Shown: positions 1 through 7,447, counted from the stretch's first letter. The stretch is DNA of 46,297 bases from Neorhizobium galegae bv. officinalis (GCA_000985875.1 CCRI01000029.1:1-46297), one strand, 5' to 3'. The notes: generated by a model not told the origin, from the letters alone. Made by a program: numbers and translations.

Positions 1-423
1 ACGCTGGCGCAGCGGCGGCTGGAAACAATGCTGGCCAAAGGCGCGATCAACGCCAAGGAATGGAACGGCGGAATCAGCGACGAGCAGTTCGCCTGGCTGG
101 AGACGGTGCTTGCGCGCGCCCGGGCCGCGGGCGAGAAGGTCGTGGTCATGGGCCACTATCCGCTTTACCCCGAAAACGAGCACAATCTTTGGGACTGCGA
201 GCGGCTGACCGATCTCTCCGCCCGCTCCGGCAATGTGATCGCCTATCTGAACGGCCATAATCACGTGGGCAATCTCGGTCGTGCCGGAAACACCTGGTAC
301 GTCAACTTCAAGGGCATGGTCGATACGCAGGCGGAAAACACCTTTGCGGTCGTAGAGATCTTTGCCGACCGCATCGAGATCATCGGCCATGGCCGCGAGG
401 AAAGCCGCACCCTCGCTCTCTAG
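1..423 (+). CDS. Calcineurin-like metallophosphoesterase, C-terminal part
   Basis: The reading frame is open from base 1, so the N-terminus lies outside the window; the first internal ATG is at 28. The visible 140 residues contain a GHYPLYP block and a NGHNH motif, the two C-terminal metal-binding His clusters of calcineurin-like phosphoesterases. The spacing and the SGNVIAYLNGHNH context resemble ADP-ribose/CDP-alcohol diphosphatase-type enzymes, which are Mn-dependent and hydrolyse nucleotide diphosphate derivatives; the exact substrate is inference. The stop TAG (421-423) overlaps the stop of the convergent ThuA-like gene, sharing CTAG at 420-423. Confidence 0.8.
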   Translation, partial: TLAQRRLETMLAKGAINAKEWNGGISDEQFAWLETVLARARAAGEKVVVMGHYPLYPENEHNLWDCERLTDLSARSGNVIAYLNGHNHVGNLGRAGNTWYVNFKGMVDTQAENTFAVVEIFADRIEIIGHGREESRTLAL

Positions 424-1070
424 GCTCGGCCGCGCGCCGCCCAGGAAAGCCCGCGCCGCAGGATGCTGCGCATATGCGGATGCTCGAATTCGGCCGCCAC
501 ATGGCCGAGCGCCGAATAGAAGATCCGTCCCTTGCCGAAATGGCGCTTGAACACGACAGGCATCGTCACGTTGCGCACCGCCTCGTCATATTCGCCGGTA
601 AAGGTCGTCGTCGCGAGGATTTCGACCGTCGGATCGTAGTGCAGGTAATACTGCTCGGACCGGTAGTCGAAATCGGGTATGTCCTGCATCACCGGGTCGT
701 TGGGGCGAGTGACGTTGACGCGGTAGTCGATGATATTGCCGGGATGCGCCACCCAGGTGACGCCGGCAAGATAACGGAAGGCAGCACTCTCCTTGAAGGA
801 GGTCGCAAGTGCCCCGTGGTGGCCGCCCAGCCCGAGCCCGCCGCGCACCGCCTCGACAAGCGCATTGGCATCCACCTTTTCCAGCTTTTCGCCGGTAATG
901 ATCGGCACCAGCAGGTCGGCGCTGGCGATGCCGGTAGAGCCGAAAATCCCGAGATCCCCGGTGATCTCGACCGCAAAGCCGTCCTCCCGAAGGATGCCGC
1001 CGACAATGCCGGCGCATTCCTCCGGCTCATGGATCTTCAATCCGCTCCAGACGATGATTGCCTTGCGCAT
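420..1070 (-). CDS. ThuA-like domain protein (trehalose utilisation family)
   Basis: A 216-residue protein beginning MRKAIIVWSG, with the HEPEECA segment and the GGHHG motif around residue 80 typical of ThuA-type class I glutamine amidotransferase-like folds. In rhizobia ThuA acts in trehalose/disaccharide catabolism; many paralogues are uncharacterised, so only the fold is claimed here. The start at 1070 is chosen because GGGAGA lies six bases upstream; an ATG 18 codons further upstream lacks a comparable ribosome site. It is not beside thuB or a sugar ABC transporter, so a trehalose role is not supported by context. Confidence 0.8.
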   Translation of the reverse strand: MRKAIIVWSGLKIHEPEECAGIVGGILREDGFAVEITGDLGIFGSTGIASADLLVPIITGEKLEKVDANALVEAVRGGLGLGGHHGALATSFKESAAFRYLAGVTWVAHPGNIIDYRVNVTRPNDPVMQDIPDFDYRSEQYYLHYDPTVEILATTTFTGEYDEAVRNVTMPVVFKRHFGKGRIFYSALGHVAAEFEHPHMRSILRRGLSWAARGRA

Positions 1071-1173
1071 TCGATGTCTCCCATGCCCTGCCGATTCCTG
1101 ACGAAGTGGGCGCACCATAGGCACAAAGCCGCCGGCTGTCAGGGGAGGGCTAAGGTCACGGGATAAGGGTCGG

Positions 1174-1863
1174 TCACATCGGCGGACTGGTCCACCCCTG
1201 GACCCACAACGACCTCAGCGTCTCGCCTTCGCCGCGGAAGAAACCGTTGACGAGCTCGCAATGCTCGACCCGGTCGGCGCGGAAATTGCGGATTGCCTGC
1301 CGAAGCTCGCACCAGGCGACGATATTGGCCGTCTGCGAATAATAGATCAGCGCCACCGGCCGGATCGTCCGTTCCGTGGCGCGGGCATATTCGTCGCGGT
1401 AGTCGAGCGCCAGCTTCTGCTCGTCGCGGATCGCCCGTCGCACCATCGCAAGGTCGAGCGCGTCGGGCACCGGTGCAACTGAGCCCCAGGCATGCAGCGC
1501 ATTGGCGGAAAACGTGCCGGCAAGCGGCGCCGGAACCACGGCGGCGATCTTTCGGTTGACCTGCTTGGCCGCCTGCCTGAGCTCCGTGTCGCCGGTGCGC
1601 TCCAGCAGCGCGAGCGCCAGCACGATCGCTTCGGTCTCCTCGATCGACAGCATCAGCGGCGGCAGCGTGAAGCCGGGGCGCAGGATGTAACCGATGCCGC
1701 GCCCGCCTTCGATCGGCACCCGCATCGCCTGCAACGCTGCGATATCCCGGTAGATCGAACGCACCGTGACTTCCAGCTGCACGGCGATCTCCGCCGCCGT
1801 CACCGGCTTCCTGGCGAGCCGGAGGATCTGGATGATCTCGAACAGGCGCGAGGCCTTGCGCAT
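1174..1863 (-). CDS. YafY/DeoR-type transcriptional regulator with WYL domain
   Basis: 229 residues. An N-terminal winged helix-turn-helix (about residues 3-58, with VTVRSIYRDIAAL as recognition helix) is followed by a WYL-type ligand domain (about 120-200, including the WCELRQAIRNFRADRV block). Such proteins are one-component regulators that often control a divergent neighbour. The gene is divergent from the LysE exporter at 1999, and a 7-6-7 inverted repeat lies between them, making that exporter the likely target. Start 1863 is preferred over an ATG seven codons upstream because AAGGA sits at a normal distance before it. Confidence 0.85.
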   Translation of the reverse strand: MRKASRLFEIIQILRLARKPVTAAEIAVQLEVTVRSIYRDIAALQAMRVPIEGGRGIGYILRPGFTLPPLMLSIEETEAIVLALALLERTGDTELRQAAKQVNRKIAAVVPAPLAGTFSANALHAWGSVAPVPDALDLAMVRRAIRDEQKLALDYRDEYARATERTIRPVALIYYSQTANIVAWCELRQAIRNFRADRVEHCELVNGFFRGEGETLRSLWVQGWTSPPM

Positions 1864-1893
1864 GCCGTTTTTCCTTGGTCCCAAGCCATTGCT

Positions 1894-1913
1894 ACTGACA
1901 ACACGCTGTCAGT
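1894..1913. promoter_or_regulatory. Inverted repeat, probable WYL-regulator operator
   Basis: ACTGACA-ACACGC-TGTCAGT, a perfect 7-bp inverted repeat with a 6-bp spacer, 31 bp upstream of the regulator start and 86 bp before the exporter. The symmetry and position suit dimer binding by the divergent regulator. This is inference; no footprint is available. Confidence 0.6.
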
Positions 1914-1998
1914 TGGGCTGCCGTATAGCACCGCATATCCGTTTGAAAAACAAGGCTTCGGTATCCGAAGCCGATTATGCGAGGCTTCAGAAACTGAC

Positions 1999-2631
1999 AT
2001 GACTTACACCGAAAACCTCTGGCTCTTCTTCACCCTCCTCTTCGGCATCATCGTCGTGCCGGGCATGGATATGATCTTCGTGCTCGCCAATTCTCTGACC
2101 CGGGGCCGCACGGCGGGGCTTGCCGCCACGGCCGGCATCATCGTCGGCGGACTGGTGCACTCGCTCTATGGCGCGGTCGGCGTCGGCCTGCTCGCAAGCC
2201 TGATGCCGGTGCTGTTCAAGCCGCTGCTGATTGCCGGCGCGCTCTACATGGCCTGGATCGGCGTCAGCCTGATCAGGAGTTCGATCACCGTCGATCACGT
2301 CGGCCCGGCGGACACGCGGTCGAACTGGGAAGCGTTCCGGCGTGGCGCGGTGACCTGCCTCATCAATCCCAAGGCCTATCTGTTCATGCTCGCCGTCTAT
2401 CCGCAGTTCCTGCGCCCGGATTTCGGGCCGCTCGCCCCGCAGGCGACAATCATGGCGGCGATGACGGCCGCGACCCAGTTCGCGATCTATGGTGGCCTCG
2501 CCGCCGCGGCCGGCCATGCGCGAAAATTCCTGGTCGGCAATGGCAGCGCGACGATCTGGGTCGGGCGGATCGCCGGCCTGCTGCTGCTTGCCGTCTCCAT
2601 GCTGACGCTCTGGGAGGGGCTGACCGCCTGA
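1999..2631 (+). CDS. LysE/RhtB-family amino-acid exporter
   Basis: 210 residues with about six hydrophobic segments. The N-terminus carries the PGMDMIFVLANSLTRGR block, equivalent to the PGP.....S...G signature of LysE/RhtB exporters, and an INPKAYLFM motif near residue 123, equivalent to the conserved NPK. Family members export amino acids or derivatives from the cytoplasm by proton antiport; the substrate is unknown. The gene is divergent from the WYL regulator. The ribosome site is weak (GAGG about 14 bases upstream of the ATG). Confidence 0.85.
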   Translation: MTYTENLWLFFTLLFGIIVVPGMDMIFVLANSLTRGRTAGLAATAGIIVGGLVHSLYGAVGVGLLASLMPVLFKPLLIAGALYMAWIGVSLIRSSITVDHVGPADTRSNWEAFRRGAVTCLINPKAYLFMLAVYPQFLRPDFGPLAPQATIMAAMTAATQFAIYGGLAAAAGHARKFLVGNGSATIWVGRIAGLLLLAVSMLTLWEGLTA

Positions 2632-2801
2632 AGGACGGCAGTCTCGGCAGACATATCTCCTTCACATTCCGTGCCGGCCCGGCCACAGGCGGAGGGCTCG
2701 CGGTCTCATGACAGAAAAGTTACTTTTTTCAAACGCATAAGCCGGCAATCATGCGCTCGCTAAAATGCGCCGGCGTGACCGGTCTATGAGGAGAGGAATG
2801 G

Positions 2802-3242
2802 ATGAAGTTTAAACTGATTGCCGCCGCTGCGGCCGTACTCTGTCTTGGCTTCACGGCCGTGACCGCGCAGGAAACCCCGATTGCCAAGCGCCAAGCGCTG
2901 ATGAAGGGTATCGGCGGTGCAGCCGGCGCTCTGGGCGGGATCGCCAAGGGCGAAAAGCCCTATGACCAGGCTGCCGTGCGCACGGCGCTGACCACGATCA
3001 GCACCAATATCAAGGCCTTCCCGGACCAGTTCCCGGCAGGCTCCGAGACCGGCGACAAGACCAAGGCCGCACCGGCCATCTGGGAAAAGAATGCCGAATT
3101 CCGGGCGAATGCCCAGAAGCTCGGGTCCGATGCGGAGGCGCTTCTGGCGTCCATGCCGGCAGACCAGGCCGGCGTCGGCAAGGCCCTGCAGACGCTCGGC
3201 GGCTCCTGCAACACCTGCCACCAGAACTTCCGCCTGAAGTGA
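2802..3242 (+). CDS. Class II cytochrome c (cytochrome c' family)
   Basis: 146 residues with a signal peptide ending near residue 22 (VTAQE), so it is periplasmic. The single haem-binding CNTCH is at residues 136-140, right at the C-terminus, with Arg-Gln-Ala-Leu-Met near the N-terminus of the mature chain: the layout of four-helix cytochrome c'. These proteins bind NO or act in electron transfer or detoxification. A strong GAGGAGAGGA ribosome site precedes the ATG. It is followed by a hairpin and then a diheme cytochrome c in the same direction, suggesting a shared periplasmic redox role, but this is inference. Confidence 0.88.
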   Translation: MKFKLIAAAAAVLCLGFTAVTAQETPIAKRQALMKGIGGAAGALGGIAKGEKPYDQAAVRTALTTISTNIKAFPDQFPAGSETGDKTKAAPAIWEKNAEFRANAQKLGSDAEALLASMPADQAGVGKALQTLGGSCNTCHQNFRLK

Positions 3243-3264
3243 GCGCGGCGCGGTTTTAGGACGT

Positions 3265-3296
3265 AAGGACGGCTGCAGCTTGCTGCGGCCGTCCTT
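3265..3296 (+). terminator. Hairpin after the cytochrome c' gene
   Basis: 14-bp stem (AAGGACGGCTGCAG / CTGCGGCCGTCCTT, one G-U pair) with a CTTG loop. No T-run follows, so it may be an mRNA-stabilising hairpin or a weak terminator separating expression of the two cytochrome genes. Confidence 0.6.
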
Positions 3297-3328
3297 GCAT
3301 TGCAGAGTGACGCCGGAGGAGGAAGGCG

Positions 3329-4243
3329 ATGGCATCGATATGGTCCAAAATCCTGGCGGCGGGCGTCGTGGTGATCGCCGCCGGTGCTGCCACGGCCTGG
3401 GCGCTGACCAAGCCCGATCCCTATCCCGATTCCCATTGGGCGGGTCTCGGCGCGCCGGATCTGGCCAAGGGCGAACAGCTCTTCTGGGCCGGCGGCTGCG
3501 CAAGCTGTCATGCCGCGACCGGCGCCACCGGCGATGCCCTGAAGGTGCTTTCCGGCGGCAGGGCGCTGCCGAGCCCGTTCGGGACGTTCCATATTCCCAA
3601 TATCTCGCCTGATCCGAATGCCGGTATCGGCAACTGGACCCTGGCTCAGTTCGGCAATGCCACGACCCGCGGGGTCGGGCCGGACGGCGAACACCTCTTC
3701 CCGTCCTTCCCCTACGGCTCCTATTCCAGGCTCTCGGCGAACGATATCAACGATCTCTTAGGTTACCTGAAGACGCTGCCGGCGAGCACCAATGTCGCCC
3801 CGCCGCACGAGCTGCCGTTCCCCTTTAATATCCGGCTGGCGGTCGGCGGCTGGAAGTTCCTCTATTTCAGCGACCGGCCGCGGGTGCAGCTCGCCTCTGC
3901 CGACGACAAGGTCAAGCGCGGCCAGTTTCTGGTCGAAGGCCCCGGCCATTGCGGCGAATGCCACACCCCGCGTGACGCGACGGGCGGCTTCTTAGCTGAC
4001 CGCTGGCTTGCGGGTGGCCCGAACCCGGAAGGCAAGGGAAGCATCCCCAACATCACGCCGGGCTCGAAGGATATCGGCTCCTGGAGCGAGAGCGACATTG
4101 CCGGTTACCTCGAAACCGGCTTCACCCCGGATTTCGACACGGTCGGCGGCTCCATGGTCGAGGTGCAGCAGAACCTCGCGCATCTGCCGAAAAGCGATCT
4201 CGAAGCGATCGCGGCCTATCTGAAGGCGGTGCCGGCGCGGTAG
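3329..4243 (+). CDS. Membrane-anchored diheme cytochrome c
   Basis: 304 residues. One N-terminal hydrophobic segment (about 7-26) looks like an uncleaved anchor or signal. Two haem motifs, CASCH at 57-61 and CGECH at 208-212, each sit in a mono-haem class I cytochrome domain with downstream Met candidates. The two-domain arrangement resembles the cytochrome subunits that take electrons from periplasmic dehydrogenases, but no dehydrogenase gene is adjacent, so the partner is unknown. A strong GGAGGAGGAAGG ribosome site precedes the ATG. It lies downstream of the cytochrome c' gene and 20 bp ahead of a HicB-like gene. Confidence 0.85.
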   Translation: MASIWSKILAAGVVVIAAGAATAWALTKPDPYPDSHWAGLGAPDLAKGEQLFWAGGCASCHAATGATGDALKVLSGGRALPSPFGTFHIPNISPDPNAGIGNWTLAQFGNATTRGVGPDGEHLFPSFPYGSYSRLSANDINDLLGYLKTLPASTNVAPPHELPFPFNIRLAVGGWKFLYFSDRPRVQLASADDKVKRGQFLVEGPGHCGECHTPRDATGGFLADRWLAGGPNPEGKGSIPNITPGSKDIGSWSESDIAGYLETGFTPDFDTVGGSMVEVQQNLAHLPKSDLEAIAAYLKAVPAR

Positions 4244-4263
4244 GCGAACCTGGGGGACGAGCC

Positions 4264-4455
4264 ATGAACCTACGAGAATACAAAGGCCATTCCGCCGTCA
4301 TCGAATTCGATGTTGAGGACAAACTCTTCGTCGGCCATGTCGCAGGCATTGCCGATCTCATCGGCTTCCATGCCGATACTCTCGCCGAAGCCGAGACCGC
4401 CTTCCACGAGGCGGTCGATGACTATCTCGAAATCCTGGCCAAGGCCGCCGGATAG
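4264..4455 (+). CDS. HicB-like antitoxin fold protein, no HicA partner
   Basis: 63 residues. The N-terminus (YKGHSAVIEFDVEDKLFVGHVAGI) and the following HADTLAEAETAFHEAVDDYLE helix match the partial RNase-H-like fold of HicB. The usual C-terminal DNA-binding domain is absent, and no HicA-like gene lies next to it, so this is an orphan or a short HicB-type protein of other function. GGGGGAC precedes the ATG. It could be cotranscribed with the diheme cytochrome upstream. Confidence 0.75.
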   Translation: MNLREYKGHSAVIEFDVEDKLFVGHVAGIADLIGFHADTLAEAETAFHEAVDDYLEILAKAAG

Positions 4456-4471
4456 GCCTTGGCCGCGGATC

Positions 4472-4960
4472 TCACGCCAGCGCCTGCGTATAGCGCATGC
4501 CGGTGACCGGGCGCGGCTTGAAATCCATCTGTTCATAGAAGCGGTGGGCGGCGAAATTGCCGGTGGCGGCGCTGACCGAAAGATAGCCGCAGCCGGCGCT
4601 CCTGGCGATCTCGCGGGCGCGCGATACCAGGTGCTGGCCGATGCCGTGGCCGCGATGGCCGTCGCGCACGAAGAGATGGTGCAGGTCCATGCCGCGCGTG
4701 CCTTCCTGCGCCCGGTAGACCGGCACGAGGATGGCGTAGCCGATCAGGTCCGAGCCGGTGTCAGCCACCAGAGCGCTGATCCACGGCATATCGCCGAACA
4801 GGTCGCGCTCGAGCTTTTCGGGGGTGATGGCGGCGGGATCGTTATGATGCGCGGCGAGCAGCGCGATCATCTCGTTGAGTTCCGGCAGGTCGCGCGATTT
4901 CGCGTTGCGGATCGTCACGACCGGCGGGCGGGGCAGGGTGATATCGGTATCTTCGGTCAT
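4472..4960 (-). CDS. GNAT-family N-acetyltransferase
   Basis: 162 residues. The acetyl-CoA pyrophosphate loop is visible as VRDGHRGHGIGQHLV (R/Q-x-x-G-x-G/A type), preceded by the strand MDLHHLFV and followed by AATGNFAAHRFYEQMDF, all typical of GNAT enzymes. The acceptor is unknown. Start 4960 is chosen because AGGA lies eight bases upstream; an ATG nine bases earlier (4969) directly abuts that site. The gene lies about 50 bp downstream of a terminator hairpin that is itself preceded by a promoter and a 17-codon leader ORF, so its expression is probably attenuated according to the supply of charged aromatic tRNAs. Confidence 0.85.
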   Translation of the reverse strand: MTEDTDITLPRPPVVTIRNAKSRDLPELNEMIALLAAHHNDPAAITPEKLERDLFGDMPWISALVADTGSDLIGYAILVPVYRAQEGTRGMDLHHLFVRDGHRGHGIGQHLVSRAREIARSAGCGYLSVSAATGNFAAHRFYEQMDFKPRPVTGMRYTQALA

Positions 4961-5007
4961 TTCCGGCATCCTTTTTCGGTCTTCTTGCCGTCAGGTGCCG
5001 TTTGAAA

Positions 5008-5036
5008 CAACAAAGCCGCCTGACGGCGGCTTGTTG
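5008..5036 (-). terminator. Attenuator terminator hairpin ahead of the GNAT gene
   Basis: Read leftwards: CAACAAGCCGCC-GTCA-GGCGGCTTTGTTG with one bulged base, followed by GTTTC. It lies between the leader ORF (5062-5115) and the acetyltransferase. Its 5' arm (AGCCGCC, 5025-5031) is exactly complementary to GGCGGCT just after the leader stop (5053-5059), so an alternative antiterminator can form. The hairpin would also end transcripts of the upstream iminopeptidase. Confidence 0.75.
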
Positions 5037-5061
5037 ACATGGTGATCTGTCGAGCCGCCCC

Positions 5062-5115
5062 TTAGAGGAAGGCCCAAAAATACGAGCAGGCGGTGGTCGT
5101 GCGCGTGTTGATCAT
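5062..5115 (-). CDS. 17-residue leader peptide with Tyr-Phe-Trp codons
   Basis: The ORF encodes MINTRTTTACSYFWAFL. It holds consecutive TAT-TTT-TGG codons plus a further Phe and a Cys, an aromatic enrichment expected of a ribosome-stalling leader. ATG lies six bases after a -10 element, so the mRNA would be leaderless or nearly so, as known for the rhizobial trp leader. Upstream of the aromatic codons, ACCGCC (segment 1) can pair with GGCGG after the stop (segment 2), which in turn pairs with the terminator's 5' arm. This is the four-segment attenuator layout. The regulated gene is the GNAT acetyltransferase. Sensing of aromatic tRNA charging is inference. Confidence 0.65.
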   Translation of the reverse strand: MINTRTTTACSYFWAFL

Positions 5116-5121
5116 GGCGCT

Positions 5122-5150
5122 TAGATGCTCCCGATCTCAAACCTTGTCAA
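5122..5150 (-). promoter_or_regulatory. Promoter of the leader-GNAT unit
   Basis: Reading leftwards, TTGACA (5150-5145) is followed after exactly 17 bp by CATCTA (5127-5122). Transcription would start at about 5115-5116, coincident with the leader ATG. The -35 box overlaps the stop codon of the iminopeptidase gene. Confidence 0.6.
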
Positions 5151-6133
5151 GCGTGATCTGCGAAACGGTTCGCAGCGGTGATGATCGCCTCCGCCATGCC
5201 TTGGTCGGCGGTCGAATGGCCGGCATTCTCGATCATCACCAGTTCGCTCCCCGGCCAGGCCTTCGACAGTTCGAACGCCGTTGCCGGCGGTCCCTGCAGG
5301 TCGAGCCGGCCCTGGATCAGCACGCCGGGTATCCCGGCAAGCCGGGAGGCCTCGCGCAAAAGCTGGCCATCCTCCAGCCAGGCGCGGTTCTCGAAATAAT
5401 GGACGCAGAGCCGCGCCCGGGCGAGCACGAAAGCTGGATCCTGCCAGCGGGCGGGCAGCCCTGTCTGCGGTTCCGCCGAGATCGAGCCGACTTCCCAATG
5501 ATGCCAGTCGAAGGCGGCTTTCTGGCGCACGGCCGGGTCGGCATCGTTGAGAAGCGCATGATAGGCGGAAACGGGATGGCGGTTGCGCAATGGCTCCGGA
5601 ATGGCCGCGATGAACTTTTCCCAGGCCTCCGGCAGGAAGATCGACAGGCCGTTGTAAAGCCAGTCGATTTCCGACCAGCGCGTCGTGGTGACGCCGGCAA
5701 GGATGATCGCGCGAACACGTTCAGGAAAGGCCTGCGCATAGGCGAGCGTCAGCGTCGCGCCCCAGGAGGAGCCGAAGACCAGCCAGCTTTGCACCTGGAA
5801 CCGCTCCCGCAAAGCCTCTATGTCGTCGATCAGATGCCGCGTCGTATTGTCGGCAAGATCATTGCCGAAATCGCCCGCGCTGGGCGCACTTTTCCCGCAG
5901 CCGCGCTGGTCGAACTGGACGATGCGCCACACCGCCGGATCGAGATGCCGCCTGGCACTGTCCGACATGCCCGAACCGGGACCGCCATGCAGCAGGAGAA
6001 CGGGCTTGCCGCTGGGGTTGCCGGAGAGGGCAAAGAAGATCCGGTTGCCGTCGGGCCTGTCGAGGAAGCCGGTCTCGTAGGGGGCGAGGGTGGGGAAGAG
6101 GGTGGTCGGTGCAGGTATTGCATTTTCCGTCAT
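5147..6133 (-). CDS. pip: Proline iminopeptidase (alpha/beta hydrolase)
   Basis: 328 residues. It removes N-terminal proline from peptides in the cytoplasm. The oxyanion loop HGGPGSG is at 49-55, QFDQRGCGKS follows at about 73-82, and the nucleophile elbow GSSWG is at 121-125 (Ser123). The acid is probably the Asp in GRLDLQGP and the base His that in ENAGHS near the C-terminus. This set is characteristic of peptidase family S33. Start 6133 is preferred because GAGG lies upstream; an ATG 15 codons earlier has no good site. Its stop codon overlaps the promoter of the leader-GNAT unit. Confidence 0.9.
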   Translation of the reverse strand: MTENAIPAPTTLFPTLAPYETGFLDRPDGNRIFFALSGNPSGKPVLLLHGGPGSGMSDSARRHLDPAVWRIVQFDQRGCGKSAPSAGDFGNDLADNTTRHLIDDIEALRERFQVQSWLVFGSSWGATLTLAYAQAFPERVRAIILAGVTTTRWSEIDWLYNGLSIFLPEAWEKFIAAIPEPLRNRHPVSAYHALLNDADPAVRQKAAFDWHHWEVGSISAEPQTGLPARWQDPAFVLARARLCVHYFENRAWLEDGQLLREASRLAGIPGVLIQGRLDLQGPPATAFELSKAWPGSELVMIENAGHSTADQGMAEAIITAANRFADHA

Positions 6134-6201
6134 CTGCGTGCCCTCGGTTCGTGTTTTCACCTTGCCTGTCAAATGCACGATTCCGACAAGCGCCTTCCGT
6201 C

Positions 6202-6235
6202 TTGCCGATTGCTCTTGATGGGGTATATTACATCA
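6202..6235 (+). promoter_or_regulatory. Probable promoter and operator of the TumE/TumA pair
   Basis: TTGCCG (6202-6207), 16-bp spacer, TATATT (6224-6229). The -10 box is enclosed by the inverted repeat TGATG (6216-6220) / CATCA (6231-6235), a placement expected of a toxin-antitoxin autoregulatory operator. Both elements are short, so this is tentative. Confidence 0.4.
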
Positions 6236-6253
6236 GGCATCACGGGGCCGCCG

Positions 6254-6547
6254 ATGGCGAAAGCGACATTGGTTCAGAAGACGCGTAGCTATCTGCGTGA
6301 AGGCGTGTTCGTTGAAATCGTGGTCTGGCGTGTGCCGGCTTCGCTACGCGGAAGCGCTCACAAGTTCAAGTACAGCATGGCGCTGGTGGCTGGAGGCGAG
6401 TGCATGTTGCGATATGACAACGAGGCCGGCAAAGGCGATCACAGGCATTTCGGCGCATTGGAAACGGCATATTTTTTCAAAGATATCGACCAGCTTTTGG
6501 CCGATTTCACCGCTGATGTGAGAGGATGGCTGCATGACAATGCTTAG
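6254..6547 (+). CDS. TumE-family (DUF6516-like) toxin
   Basis: 97 residues. The RYDNEAGKGDHRHFG block near residue 55-70, preceded by EIVVWRVP and followed by a YFFKDIDQLLADF helix, is the hallmark I recognise of the TumE/DUF6516 toxin family. Its biochemical activity is not well defined. The start ATG at 6254 follows CGGGG at a short distance; another in-frame ATG at 6218 lies within the predicted promoter. The next gene starts 14 bp before this one ends, so the two are translationally coupled, toxin first. Confidence 0.75.
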   Translation: MAKATLVQKTRSYLREGVFVEIVVWRVPASLRGSAHKFKYSMALVAGGECMLRYDNEAGKGDHRHFGALETAYFFKDIDQLLADFTADVRGWLHDNA

Positions 6548-6896
6548 AGTGAAGATCGAGACTCTCGAACAGTCCATGAGGTCGGTTTCAGAGGCCGTTA
6601 AGGCGGTAGAGGCCGGTGAACATCGGTCTGCAACAAGCGTATTGTCCTTCCCTTCCTGGGAAATGCTTCATCGTGTTCTGGCGCCCAAACGTCTCGAAAT
6701 TGTGCAAGCGATGACGGGGCAGGGGCCTTTGAGCATTCGCGAGGTTGCCCGCCGGGTGGGCCGGGATTTCAAGGGTGTTTACGGCGACGTGGACATGTTG
6801 CTTGGCAGTGGTGTGATCGACAAAGCCGAGGGCGGCGGGATCGTGTTTCCCTACGACCGAATCCACTTCGAATTCGACATAGAAGCCGCAGCCTGA
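6534..6896 (+). CDS. Winged-helix antitoxin of the TumE/TumA pair
   Basis: 120 residues. After an N-terminal helical region comes a helix-turn-helix (LSIREVARRVGRDFKGVYGD, about residues 65-84) and a wing ending in FPYDRIHFEF, as in HVO_A0114-type DNA-binding proteins that accompany TumE-like toxins. It presumably binds the toxin and represses the operon through the inverted repeat near 6216-6235. GAGAGGA precedes the ATG; the gene overlaps the toxin gene by 14 bp. Confidence 0.75.
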   Translation: MTMLRVKIETLEQSMRSVSEAVKAVEAGEHRSATSVLSFPSWEMLHRVLAPKRLEIVQAMTGQGPLSIREVARRVGRDFKGVYGDVDMLLGSGVIDKAEGGGIVFPYDRIHFEFDIEAAA

Positions 6897-6915
6897 TGCA
6901 AACCGGCTGCAGCCG

Positions 6916-7329
6916 TCAATGCTCCCCCTCGCACAGCCCATGATCCGATAGCGCCCGGATCACATAACAATCCTCGATCGAATGGCCGTCGCAGTGGGAG
7001 ATGATCCGTTCGAGTTCGTGTTCCAGCTTCTTCAGCTTTTCGATCTTCTCGCGCACGGCGGTCAGGTGGTCGGCGGCGATCCGGTCGGCATTGGCGCAAG
7101 GCAGGTCGGGATGCTGGCTGAGCGCGATCAGCTCGCGGATCGCCGGAATATCGAGCCCGAGGTCGCGGGCGTGGCGGATGAAGGCGAGCCGTTCGAGGTC
7201 GTTTCGCTCATACCGCCGCTGATTGCCCTCCGAACGTTCGGCCGCTTCGATCAGGCCCATCTGCTCGTAATAGCGGATGGTCGGCACCTTGACGCCGGTG
7301 CGTTTCGAAAGATCGCCGATCGACAGCAT
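6916..7329 (-). CDS. MerR-family metal-responsive regulator (ZntR/CadR-like)
   Basis: 137 residues. The N-terminal MerR helix-turn-helix (IGDLSKRTGVKVPTIRYYEQ) is followed by a long dimerisation helix and a Cys-rich C-terminus. Candidate metal ligands are Cys78, Cys113, His116, Cys121 and Cys133; Cys78 and Cys113-x7-Cys121 match the ZntR arrangement, so zinc, cadmium or lead is the likely inducer. The gene is divergent from a small membrane protein, and the shared intergenic region carries a textbook MerR-type promoter with a 19-bp spacer. Confidence 0.87.
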   Translation of the reverse strand: MLSIGDLSKRTGVKVPTIRYYEQMGLIEAAERSEGNQRRYERNDLERLAFIRHARDLGLDIPAIRELIALSQHPDLPCANADRIAADHLTAVREKIEKLKKLEHELERIISHCDGHSIEDCYVIRALSDHGLCEGEH

Positions 7330-7344
7330 GGCCGCAAATTCCTC

Positions 7345-7375
7345 TTGTAGCTCTAGTCACTAGAGGAATTATCTA
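7345..7375 (+). promoter_or_regulatory. MerR-type promoter with 19-bp spacer and central palindrome
   Basis: TTGTAG (7345-7350), 19-bp spacer, TATCTA (7370-7375). The spacer contains the perfect palindrome CTCTAGT-C-ACTAGAG (7351-7365). Over-long spacers with a centred dyad are the signature of promoters activated by DNA distortion by MerR-family proteins. It points rightwards to the gene at 7448. Confidence 0.75.
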
Positions 7376-7447
7376 GTCAGTCACCGGCATGAAGACAAGC
7401 GGGTCGAAGGAAACAAAGGCCGGATGAAACAAAGGAAAGGTGACGCC

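Noticed and set aside
5093..6253. Extension of the TumE-like frame upstream to 5093 opposite pip
   Set aside because: The reading frame is open but antisense to a conserved iminopeptidase; the conserved toxin sequence and ribosome site begin at 6254.
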